From the NCBI GenBank assembly GCA_034401135.1, contig JAWZSP010000007.1, positions 1,860,001 to 1,924,000 of the forward strand: a DNA stretch of 64,000 nt, given 5' to 3'. The DNA is from Volutella citrinella. Its lineage: Eukaryota; Ascomycota; Sordariomycetes; Hypocreales; Nectriaceae. This document shows, one piece after another, positions 31,307-42,371 of this stretch (position 1 is the stretch's first letter; every line of letters starts with the position of its first letter). The position numbers and the translations under genes were made by a program. The notes under the pieces were generated by a model. That model did no database searches. It was not told where the DNA came from and worked only from the letters and a program-made list of their open reading frames with translations.

Positions 31307-31647
31307 GCTGCCCACTCCGACCAAGGGATGTATTGATCAACCACAATTGTGACATCATGCGAGCTCACGAAAAGGAAAGATGACCTGTAAGATATAGATT
31401 CTGGGAGTTGTATGATACCACATGGGAGCGGAAACGATAGTCATGAACAATCACCACTATAGAGTAGATTTTGATAGGTTTTTTAACTGAGCTACATTAT
31501 AGCCGCTGCGGCAAGGTCAATCTTGGGCCTGTTTCAACAAAAGTCTCCTTTCACGCATTTCGTGACACAGAATAAGGGACAAAAAAAATTCGCTGGAGCA
31601 ACATCAAGCATAGCATCATAAAAAGGCTGAAGCGAGAGCCGCGCACT
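31307..31647. other. Convergent intergenic region before xanA
   Basis: AT-rich sequence between two 3' ends; nothing else is seen. Confidence 0.5.
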
Positions 31648-32932
31648 TTAAGCAGTGGCAGCAACTGGCAGAGGCCCCTCCGGAAGCTTGCTGCCAGCGA
31701 TGTTGCACTGGCGGAAGAGGCGGACCTCGTCCTCGGCAAACGCCCCCACGACGGAGTGGATGACGCCCCGGTTGTGGAAGAGCACAAAGTCGCCCTGCTC
31801 CCAGCCGTGAGGGTAGACCATCTCGGGCGCGATGCCCGGTCGCTGCAGCCTGTGCACCGTCTCTCGGACCTCGACCAGGTCGTCGACGACGGTGCCGTCG
31901 GCGAGGTGCAGCCTCCGCACCGCCGAGGGGTGGACCTGCAGCGCCAGCTTGCCGGTGACGGGGTTCCTCCAGCACATGGGGAGCACCTGGATCTTGTCCT
32001 CCTCGACGTGCGGCAGGTCCTCGAGCGGCAGCTCCTTGCCCTCGGAGACCATGCCGAGGCCGTCGGAGCGCGACTTTGCGCTGCTCATCCAGACGTACGG
32101 GTGCGGGGCGTACTCGACCCTCGTGGAGCGCACAAAGGCCTGGTCCTCGGGCGAGAGGCGCTCGTACATGGCGTAGCCCGACACAAAGGCTGTGGTGCCC
32201 AGCGGCACGCTCAGCTCGTCGCCGGTGCCGTCGTCGTAGAGCAGCGTCTGGGTGCGGCCCCCCGGCACGCGGACGGCGAGGAGCGACGTGACGACGGGGG
32301 GCGCGAGGCCGTACAGGGCGGCGTCAATGTGCCAGCGGTAGAAGCGCGTGAAGTCGAGGTCCTTGTCGTCGGGGATGGCGGACGCGTGGAACGTGCGGTG
32401 GTGCGGGTGCCGCAGGCGGATGTTCTCGAGGCCCTCGTACGCGTCGACGAAGCCGTTGCCAATGACCTGCACCTGCGGCTGGTGCGGCACCGTCTTGAGG
32501 TCCGGGTGCAGGATGGACCGCTTGGCGTCGATCGTCTTGCCGTGGCCGTACGAGCCGGCGGCCTCGGGGTCGAAGCGCTGCGTGATCTCGTACTGGGCCT
32601 TGGGGGACGCGTGGCCCTGGTCCTTGAAGACGATGACCTGGTGCCGGAAGAGGGCATCGCGGATCACGTCAAAGTCGGCATCTGGGACACACCGGCGTCA
32701 GCCATGCCAACGTCCGCAGCGGCGGATGGGGGGTTGTCTTACCATAGGAGGTTACCGATTTCACGGGTGGTCTCCCAAGAGTTTGTAGCATTTAAACGGG
32801 ACACTTCACGCAGTTGGCACGTTGGTTCTTACCAGTAAGATTCTCAATGTCAGCGTTGGAGATGATGGCACCAAAGTCGATGCTGGACCCTGCGGGAGCC
32901 ACAATGGGCGTTACAGTGACGCTTGAAGCCAT
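31648..32932 (-). CDS. xanA: Alpha-ketoglutarate-dependent xanthine dioxygenase XanA
   Basis: Fe(II)/2-oxoglutarate oxygenase that hydroxylates xanthine to uric acid, a fungal alternative to molybdenum xanthine dehydrogenase. Exons 32932-32833 and 32681-31648 are separated by a 151-nt intron (GTAAGA...CCCAG) and give 377 residues. The N-terminus is MASSVTVTPIVAPAGSS, and splicing restores NLTDADFDVIRDALF. Metal ligands are His151 and Asp153 (YRWHIDAALYG) and distal His341 (RGVIHSVVG). The XanA-specific blocks TIDAKRSILHPDLKTVPHQP and EYAPHPYVWMS are present, which separates it from other TauD enzymes. Two GATA motifs lie upstream. The long antisense frame over the gene is a shadow. Confidence 0.96.
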
Positions 32933-35900
32933 TGCTTCTGATAGCAATGTCTCTTGACGATGAGCTGAGTATTTCAAAGGTTTTGATAGTTTGTAAGTCG
33001 AGTGACTGCTTCGGATATTGTCCAGGTCTGTTTTGCTCCGTGTGGTTGAAAGGGAAGGATCGCCTTTTATTATTATAGTGGGCGCCATATGGGGGGATCG
33101 TGGGGTAGATAAGCACCCTTGCCGGCACTCGCCGCCAACCGCTTACCTCGCCAGGTATCACTACTGAGCGGGGCCCTCAACTCTGTTATCTTCTGCACAT
33201 TGTCGCGGGCGCTTCCACGGCTTGTGCAGACAGGACGGCTGTCACCGCGCTAGGGACGACCCGTCCTATGACGCTTATCTCTCGGCGTGCACAGATTACC
33301 ATGTACTCTGTTTCCTGGACAGGCGGCCGGCTCCGGCGGCGGAAGGCGATTTGCCACGGAGTCTCCTTTGAGCACCTGCGGCACGAGCAGCGCATTGCTG
33401 TCGTGGGATTACTTGAAATGGCTTTGAGGTGAACTCGTGGTTGGACGGGCGAAGCTGAGACCGAGTGCTATCGGAACGACCACCACTGGTTTGCATTGCC
33501 CCCCCCTCCTTGGGCGAAAATTAGACTCCAGCCCCGCAAGCTTTTGATCTCATGGCTGCTTCAGGCTTCAGACCTGTAGGATGCCTAATGGCAGCTGTTG
33601 AGTGCATGTACCCATGAAAATAAGTTGTGGCGTCCCTCTCTAGAAATAGATGGATGGCATGTTCATTGACGGTAGCATGCATTACTATGAATTCGTCTCA
33701 ACTCAACGGAGCAGTGCCATGTTCGTCCCTGTGCTTTAGTTTCAGGTCGCCTTCACTGACAGCTTTCGTTGAGACAATGGCTTCATGGACGTGTGAAACA
33801 GTTGGACCGGGGGCTGGTGTGAATCACTGAAGCTAAGGTGGGAGCCAACCGATTCAGAGTCGAGAAACAATGTGTGATGCCTTTCTAGCATTAGCGCATA
33901 TATGTATGGAAACGAGCCTAGCAGCACCATATTCTTGCCAATGGATTCGGGCCAGAAGACGTATCCAGAGCGCTGAGTCGGATGTATCGTTTTATTCCCC
34001 AGACGACCTTCTCTGACATTGATGGTGCAATTCAGAAAAATCTCCAAAAAAAAAAAAGCCACTCTTGACATCTCCGAGGGCCATTTTGGTCCTTTTCGAT
34101 GCGCGCATTCAATTTAAAGGGAGAATCTGATCGCAAGGCTGCATACTCGGTGGAGGAGAGAGATGGCTCGCGAATCTACCGGGAGAGGGGACTGATTCGG
34201 CCGCTGGGGCTGTAGGACAATCACACCGGAGCAACGGGCTACAAGCAACACTGCCTGGGATATCCCGTCACCAGGATTTTGATCGTGGTGAAGGCACGGC
34301 TAGGAGGCAAACCACCGGGCGGTTCTCCTGGTAGAACAAGCAGTCCATGAGAAGGACCTTGACTACTAGTGTCTTCTGGACACTTTGCGACTTTGCTCCA
34401 GCTAACCAAACTGCCATGAACAGATCCGAATGACCTACGTATTAACTGGGCGACTAAGAACACCGGGTTCCAAGTCGACCGCCAGAGCGGAGGTAAATGA
34501 TAATGTACCCGCCGAGAAGCTCCGATGGTAACGGTTCGGAACACACGGCTTTCAACTACATGGTGTATGGGATGAGTCCGCCGACGACTGTTGTAGCGGA
34601 TTGGCAGCTAGTGGAACATCCCGGTGTGGGTGTCGTTGTGGTTGACATACCACCGGGCCAAGGAAAATAGGATATGGGCGAGTCAAGTCGTGGCTAGCAA
34701 GTCCGAATGTAAGTCCGAGTGTATGCTTGAGATCAATGGCAGGGAAGATTGGCGGCCGCGATGTTGTGGATACTGGACCAAGCAGATCTGCTGTAACGTA
34801 TGAGGCGTGGGGGCCAGGCGGTGGTCTGACTGGATTTGTCTCTCATTCCTCTCTTGCTTTCGTCACTTTCGTCTTTGTCCATCACAACCACCGTCGAACA
34901 AGGCAACGGGGTGGTCTGATGTCGATGCACAATTTTAGGCTCGTGTCTTGTCGGGTTGTCATTACTCGCGCAGCCGTTCAAGCTGAGGGCTCCTCCCGAG
35001 GTGCTAATGGATGTAAACTATGAGTGGTGTGGAATAGTTTACGTAAATGGTGTGCGCTTGATGGTGATGGTCGCCAGCGGTCCGTGGTCCATCTCGGGTG
35101 AAACCTCGGGCGAACTGTAAAGCTCAGCTAGGGAAGCCGGAGATGGTTTGCGCATTAGTGGATTGGCGTGCCAATGCTGGATTCCGTCCTGGTTTGGGGT
35201 TTCAACGCTACGATTAGTTGGTAGATAATTGCGTGTGGTGCCTACCATCCGGCCTCCCGGTCCAGCGAACTATTAGTCGCCCACGATTCGTGGCTTGGCA
35301 CCCATCGGAGACTGAGCTTCTTCAGGTTCTTGCCAGTCATTCGGGCACCTAGGTGTCAATACCAAGTGGAGTGGCTCCGCTTCAACGGTCAGACTATGCA
35401 CTATTATCCTGAGGACCGCCCGGGAACTCGCTTGTCGTTGGGCCGGGAGCCCAGGACTGCCTTTGGCTCTGTGGAGATGGAGTAAGCGGAGTGCGATGGA
35501 GGAAAAAAGGGGATCCAACACATCCGATATAGGAACGATCACGAGACAGAAGTGGGAACGGCACCAGATGCCTGCGATATTGGGCTGGAGTCGAGCTGGA
35601 GAGCAAGTAAATAGGAGTGCAAGATGGGGAGGACTTGGAGAAAGCCTGCGCATTAATTAGCCTCCTGTATGGAAAGTGCAGGGATGGTGGATGCGGGAAG
35701 TCTCCTGCCACGTGCTGATCGCTGGAGTGTGGCATCCATCATCCATGAAGTGGCATGGGTATTAAGCTGCTGCCCTGCCTGATGTCGCATTCAAAACGTG
35801 CCCCTTAGTGCACGCAAGCCACTTGGAAAAATAGAAATACTGGCACCGACCGGGTGAATAGTGGCCGACATTGGCTGCTAGAGACCTGCCTAATGAAGCA

Positions 35901-37126
35901 TGCCCATGGCGAGGTGGCTGATAAGCAACGACAGATGGCTCACGCCACAGGCCGATGTTAGCCAGGCACCGTGGAGCTCCTTCCCCCTCCCCTGAGGCGA
36001 TTGATTGGACCGCCAGCGGCCCACCACGCGAATCTCTCACACTGAGCGATCATCAATTCAGCATCGCGGCCCACACTCCAACCGAAGCCCTGCCCAGCCC
36101 GAACCGGAACTGGCGCCTTCTGCACCAACGATTGCGTGGCTGCAGCTGAAGCAACCCAGGCCATGCTTCTAGCCTTCTAGACGTTTGCTGAATTTTTCTG
36201 TGGCGTTTCTACCCCTGGCCCGGCCCGCCCGGTCGTAAATATTCCGGTACCTTGTCGGATGAACCACGTTCGAACAGCTCTTTGACCATGAACAGGTCTC
36301 GCCAGGATCCAAAGCCAACAAGTCGTGTAAACGCGCCATTATTCGTATACGCATAAAGGAGACGACCGGCTCGGCCTGCGCGACTCCCCCCCCGGTGCCG
36401 GTGCTCTCCTGGAGTCTATCGAGATTGTACTGACGCGATCGCTTCACGTCAGCTCGGCCGGTGGGTTTGCAAGTGGGTTGATCTCTGCATCTGGCGGACC
36501 AACAACGCCTCGACCTTCGGCGAGCCGCATGCCTCGAGACCGTCCTAGGCCAATCACAGAACAGGGTCCTGGGGCACCGCCAACAGCCCAGGCCTCATTC
36601 GCATCAATGCACCGAGTCTACACCCACCTCGACGGGGCCCATCCCACGGTCCTAGTCCACGCAAGTGCCCGTCCTCGCCGGCTCGTTGCCACCAGCCATT
36701 AGCTCCTGGATGGTGAGCTCCCCTTCAACGACCCACTGTCGACGGGTTGACACTTGTCACACAATTAACTACTTGGGTAAGGCTCAGCTGTTGATCCGGC
36801 GGCGTGGCTCCGATCTTGCGCCGCTGGATGGAGAAAATGGGATCATGGCCAACATATCAGAACGCCTGGCTGCGGTTGGCCAGGCCTTGACGCATGCGCA
36901 TGCACCCTCCCGAGTCCCCCAACGGGCCCATCACGATTCACGTACCCCAGAGTGAAAGGGGTCCCTTGCCGCCCTCTTTTCTTTTTACTCGCCTGCAGCC
37001 GCCTCGCATCAGAGGTGCTGGGTTGCTCGTTGATTCACACATCCCGCCGCTCTGCTGTTGCCTTTGTTGGCCGCTTCAGCTTCCCCATTGCGCTGCTGAT
37101 AGCTTCGCTTTTCAGCCGCAGCAACC
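32933..37126. other. 4.2-kb gap without a supported gene
   Basis: The largest gene-poor stretch. The first 350 bp are the xanA promoter. The remainder has frames of only 60-130 codons in all six frames, with no domain hint. A 12-A run is at 34046-34057. No inverted terminal repeats or transposase-like frames are visible, and I did not see a tRNA. The last few hundred bp, C/T-rich, are probably the leader of the receptor gene at 37127. Confidence 0.5.
33108..33279. promoter_or_regulatory. GATA motifs upstream of xanA
   Basis: GATAAG at 33108-33113 and CTTATC at 33274-33279 lie about 180 and 345 bp upstream of the xanA start codon. Purine utilisation genes in Aspergillus are controlled by AreA through such sites together with the UaY activator; I did not find a clear UaY site by eye. 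Confidence 0.55.
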
Positions 37127-38593
37127 ATGTCGTCCTACATCGCCGAGATGTGGGCGTGGTACGGCCTGACCCTCTTCGTGGTCGGCGCCCGAATGTAAGC
37201 TCGAACCATGGACCCAACCTACTTGCTGGACCCCAAGCTCACCAGTGTTGCCCAAGGATCTCGCGGCGCATGCTCTATGGGGCCTTCAGTGGCATGCTGT
37301 TGGATGACTATCTCATGTTGCTTACTCTGGTAAGAAGGAATCTATCCTAAGCTGGATGCGGCACCCTACGTGATCTAACGTCTGTTGCAGGTGACGTACA
37401 CGGCCTTGCTATCGGTGGTACACGTATTGAGCTACACGCCGACCAACCTCATCAACCCCGCGGATAACATCGTCCTCACTCCCGAAAGCATCAAAATTCG
37501 AGAATATGGTGCAAAGCTGGTCCTGGTCACGGAGCACATGCAAATGTTGACCATCTGGGGCGTCAAGGCCTGTCTTCTTCTCATGTACAGTCGGCTAACG
37601 TAAGTGTGCCTGCCGAGAACTGTTGTCGTCGTTGCCGTGTTCAAACTGAACTAACAATGCTGCAGTATGAGTTTGCGACTCAACTTGCTGGTCAAGATCA
37701 CGGCGGGATATGCCGCCGTGAGCTTTGTCGTGATGACGATACTGTGGTTCACAGCTTGGTGTAAACCATTCCACAACTACTGGGCCGTACCCCCCGATGA
37801 TTGTAAGAAGACACGGATACCCTCAGCTGTGCATCAAGTTTGCTGATATAGGATGCCCACAGTGAATTGCTCAGCCGAGACCAACCACATGATCACCAAC
37901 GCCGTCTTCAACATTTCGACAGACATTATGATCTTCTCCCTCCCGATGCCAGTTTTCCTCAAGTCGCAGCTTACCTGGAAGAGGAAGTTGGTCCTCTGTC
38001 TCGTCTTCGCACTCGGCGCATTTACCATTCTGGCCGCCATCCTCAGCAAGATGTATAGTCTTGGCGACCCGTACGGAACCGACTGGATCTACTGGTACAT
38101 CCGCGAGGTGTCGACAGCCATCATCACGGCCAATATTCCTCTCACATGGACTCTTCTGCAACGGATGTTCAAGCTTGGCAACTGGTCGGCCCGGTACGGC
38201 AAGTCGTCAGGTCAGCGAACCGGGGAGAACGCGACCCGATTCCGATCCAACTACGGAAACCTATCAAGCCACCCTCGAGAGCATCAAAAGTCGCGAAAGG
38301 GTACCGTCCATGACCCGGACCTGGACATCAGTCCCTCGGAAAGCCAGGAGCAGATTAATTCGCCCAATGCCTATCCGCTCAAGATTTACCAGCAGAAGGA
38401 GGTGCGCATCACAAGCGAGGAGGTGCATCCAAAGGATGGGCGAACATCGCCCACTCAGATTCCCAAAGGCCTCAACAACAAGAATGAGACAAGCTTCATC
38501 GTCGACAGCCCCCCAGGAAGCATTAACGGGGACAAGTCGTCGACTGGAGAGCAAGACTTGGGTGTGGTGACGAATATTTATCGAGGAGTATAG
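37127..38593 (+). CDS. Fungal rhodopsin-type seven-transmembrane protein (Pth11-related family)
   Basis: Five exons (37127-37194, 37257-37329, 37391-37599, 37666-37802, 37863-38593) give 405 residues. The N-terminus is very short, so the first helix begins almost at once (WYGLTLFVVGARM). The family mark DDYLM follows (residues 39-43). Further helices are VVMTILWFTAW, MITNAVFNISTDIMIFSLPMPVF, VLCLVFALGAFTILAAILS and STAIITANIPLTWTLL. No CFEM cysteine domain precedes the helices, so this is the plain rhodopsin-fold class rather than Pth11 itself. The last 150 residues are hydrophilic and cytosolic. The final acceptor must be 37862; the AG at 37851 leads straight to a stop. Ligand and signalling are unknown. 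Confidence 0.87.
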
Positions 38594-40732
38594 GAGGGCG
38601 CTGGCTGTTATTGTGCCTAGACTTTCCCTCAATGGACGGGCGGGATGCCGGAGTCCTGGGGGCCTAATGGAATTGTTTTTTAGAAGGACATAATTGTGCT
38701 CACATGCATAGAAATAGACCTGCTTGATACCCGCGACGCCCTCTCTCCGATCTCGTGCGAATTGGTTCCCGCCGCTAGCCCCGATGGCTGCAAGCTTGGA
38801 GGGAAAAGGGTGCCCGGCGTCAGGCCACCGTAACGACGCCCTCCCGTTCGGTTCTCGGGGCCAAAGCTATTTCATAGGCTTGGAACCCTGAATTGCAGAC
38901 ATTACGGACCGTCTTGTGGACTCTGTCACATTGCCTCGCCGCACGCCATTTTTAGGCCAAGTTGCAGCCTGTGACGTGGCTCATAAGCCGAGATACGAAA
39001 CCTACATGGCACGAATGCGAGGATATCTCCATGCTTTGACACATAATCGCTCATGCTCAATCGCATTAGCATTGCCCGTGGCTATCTACATGGTGGTGTG
39101 AGGCCGGTCAAAGCGGCTGTCGCGTGTGGTCTTTGATCTCGGGCATCTGGCAGCTGACAGAAGAGTCCTTCTCGAATACGAGGCGGCTCTGAGGTCGAGA
39201 GCATAATTATTGATAATGGAAACACCAAGGCAAGTCGGCCATGTGATTTGTTTTCACAGCATCACCGGGCATGTCGGCGAGAGGGACGTCCGATTGCTCG
39301 CCGTTGCGGACTGAGCTGGAATAGAATCACCGAGGCCTGCCACCGGCTTTTCTTTCAATCACACCTTCCGTGATGCCCCTGGCGGTGACAAAAGGCCAAT
39401 TGAGAAAAACTTGCGCGTAAGCGAGCGATAAGGGATGCAAGTCGCGGCTCGATGCGGAAGCTTCTAGTCCTGGGGGCCGGCTCTTAGAGCGACCCTTCTT
39501 GGATTTCCCCTCCTAAGTGTTGTGTTGGGTCAATTGATTCTAGCTGAATGTGCTGCATCGCGCAATTACAATAGATTGAACATAATCCCAGAAAAGAAAA
39601 GAAAACCGTCTAGGGAAGCGAGATGATGGAGACGATTTGGCTCCACGGCGAGCAGCGGCGGTGATGGCGCGCGTCGAGCCTATTGATGGCCAGTTGGACA
39701 CTTCGGATCCGCTGGCTCCGAGGGCTGGAACGAGACTTGTCATCTCGGGCATCCTGGTCGGCTACAATGAGTCAATGCACTCGTCAAAAGGCAGCGTTTC
39801 ATGGGCAGAACTGGGCCTGAGGTCAGTCTGAAGGAAGATGGCGACATCTCCGCTAAACGGAGTTCGGATGGGGCGCCCGCTGCCCCAAGCCTCCAACGTG
39901 TCGGTAGTTGGTGGCGCCCCTCTGCGGCGACCAATCAGTGCTGCGCGTCGCCGAGACGCGGGCGATGGGCAGGAATTTGGCCCCGGTCATTGACGACGGA
40001 GCATATGGAGACGGACCGGGAAACGCGGGGCAGGAAGCAGAAGCAGCCTCGTTCCTGCAGGGAGGGCGAGGCGAAGGAGAGGAGAGAGCCTTTCTGATAA
40101 TCTTGGAAGCTTGGTGCCTCGTGCCACCCGCAGGACGAGGAGGCCCGAAGCCAAAAGCCAAAGCATTCACGGCTTTGTCGAGACCCGAGATGTGTTGTCC
40201 ATCCATCCATCCATCAATTGACCGATGCTCAAATCACGACGCGAGGCGACCGACAACGCCGAAGCCCCAGGGCGACCACCATCTCGGGACGCTGAGGCCA
40301 TCGCAGCCCCTCCCTCTCTCTTCCCCCGGCCCGTGCTTTTCTGCTGGACAGGGTCACGTCATCGCGTGCTATCTGGTGCTCATCAGTGCCAATGCAACTA
40401 CCTGGGCGGTGCAATGTATTGTCGCCGATTAGCTCGTTTTGGTGTTGGTGGCAGCGCCACATCGTGATATCGACGCCCGAGCACGCCATCTGCTGATCAA
40501 CCATGATGGCCTGGAGGACGCCAGACCCGGGCCACTCTGTGCGGGCGGCGCCGGGAGATGTTAATTGGGCATGGGGATATAAATGAAGCAGAGCCCGGGC
40601 AGGTCGAGGCCAGTTTTGAACAGACCAGACATCAGCCAGCACAAATACCCTGACTTGCACCGACTTACACCCCGACTTATACCCATTCTGGAAGCTTCAA
40701 CACTCATCACTAAGCTCTAATACACACACACA
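38594..40732. other. Intergenic region between the receptor and dioxygenase genes
   Basis: No convincing gene. It holds the receptor 3' end and, toward 40732, the promoter of the dioxygenase gene with a TATA-like element. Short ATCC repeats occur near 40197-40213. Confidence 0.5.
40578..40584 (+). promoter_or_regulatory. TATA-like element of the TauD-type gene
   Basis: TATAAAT lies 149-155 bp upstream of the ATG at 40733, a usual spacing for a fungal TATA box plus leader. Confidence 0.5.
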
Positions 40733-42043
40733 ATGGCTCCCGGTGCTCTCCTCGCAGAGGACCCTGTCGCCTCGTTCCCCCGCGTCAAGAACGCAGAGGC
40801 CCCTCGCCACATCTTCCCCGACGGCATCCGCACCTCGGGCCAGCACAACCCCCTATACGAGAAGCTCCGGCCCTACTCAGAGTTCCCCAAGGAGATCTCG
40901 GGCCCTACGCTATGGAAGCGCGAGGACTACGTCGACAAGCCCGAGCGGTGGACTCACCCCTTTACCGACGCCGAGATTGAGGAGCTGAGCAACACTGCCG
41001 ATGCCTTTATCGCCAGCGGCACGCCCCTGACGGGCATCACCAGGGTAAGCTCATCGTCCTAGATGAAGAATGTGTCATACTCATCATCCTAGGAAAACTT
41101 CCCCCTCCCCACGCTGAGCAAGCGTCTTGGTGAGCTCCGCGAGGACCTCATCGACGGCAAGGGCTTCATCCTGTTCAAGCGGTTCCCGGCGCAGGAATGG
41201 GGCCCGGAGAAGAACGCGGTGGCCTACATGGGCATCGGCACGTACATTGGCTATTTCGTCAGCCAGAACGGCCTCGGCCACGTTCTGGGCCACGTCAAGG
41301 ACGTCGGCGACGACCCCAACCAGATCGACAAGATCCGCATCTACCGCACGGCGGCGCGGCAGTTCTTCCACGCCGACGACGGCGACATTGTCGGCCTCTT
41401 GTGCGTGCACCGCGCGGCCGAGGGCGGCGAGAGCGACATCGTCAGCATCCACAACGTGTGGAACGACCTGCAGCGCAACCACCCGGACGTGGCCGAGCTG
41501 CTCACCCAGCCCGTCTGGTACTTTGACCGCAAGGGCGAGGTGTCGGACGGCCAGGACGGCTGGACGCGCCAGCCCATCTTCTATCTCGAGGACGGCGGCA
41601 AGGGTCGTGTCTACTGCAAGTGGGATCCCTACTATATCCGCTCGCTGTCGCGCTTCTCGGACCAGGGGCTCATCCCGGCCCTGACTGAGGAGCAGGTCCG
41701 CGCCTACACCATCCTCGAGGAGACGTGCCAGAAGCTGGCTCTGCACATGATCCTCGAGGTCGGGGATATTCAGTTTGTCAGCAACACCCACCTGCTGCAC
41801 GCTCGAACCGAGTACAAGGGTAAGCCTCACACACTCTCTGTCTCTCTCTCATAAGGGCATCATGGCTAACACCTCATAGACTTCCCCCCTCCTCACCCCC
41901 GTCGCCACCTCCTCCGGCTATGGCTCGCCACCCCCGAGACCGAGGGCGGCTGGGCCCTGCCCTTCCACGACAGCCGCGAGAAGAAGCGCGGTGGCATCCA
42001 GGTCAACAACAACCCTCCGCGGGCGCCCCTGGACGCCGAGTAG
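40733..42043 (+). CDS. TauD/TfdA-type Fe(II)/2-oxoglutarate dioxygenase, substrate unknown
   Basis: Three exons (40733-41044, 41093-41819, 41880-42043) give 400 residues. The fold is that of TauD/clavaminate synthase-like oxygenases. The metal triad is His197 and Asp199 (FFHADDGDIVGLL) and His340 (THLLHARTEYK), with a following Arg-rich segment (HPRRHLLRLWLAT) that would bind 2-oxoglutarate. The N-terminal 100 residues (GPTLWKREDYVDKPERWTHP) are a fungal-specific cap. It shares little with XanA 8 kb away beyond the fold, so this is not a tandem copy. The substrate cannot be predicted. The stop TAG at 42041 is followed 12 nt later by a second in-frame TAG within a 12-nt duplication. Confidence 0.9.
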
Positions 42044-42371
42044 ACGCCGAGTAGACGGCGGGAGGCTTACTCTGACGAGCATCGGGATGACATTGGTTAC
42101 GAACATAAGCAGGCGCGTTTTGGTACTTGGTTGTCGCCCAACAAGGGTTTCCTTTATATTAAAATGAAGATTGACACATCTCAAGTCTTATGAGTCAATG
42201 TATTCTGAATCTCGCATGCATCTTCCGTGACTGTGGCTCAAGGTGATGGGATATCTTAAGAGGGTTGGTGTAGCAAACAGTAGTTTGATGGTGTAGTGAA
42301 GCAGAGCATAATTGTATGAGTTGTTCATGGTCATGTCTAGAGTCTACCGTCTACCTGTCGCTTCACATGCA
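42044..42371. other. Convergent intergenic region
   Basis: Two 3' ends. No feature is seen. Confidence 0.5.

Noticed and set aside
31756..32838. 360-codon open frame on the + strand over xanA
   Set aside because: Antisense shadow of xanA, rich in Val/Arg/Asp, with no domain.
37851..37862. Alternative acceptor (AG ending 37851) for the receptor's last intron
   Set aside because: It opens a frame with an immediate stop. AG ending 37862 gives the family sequence.
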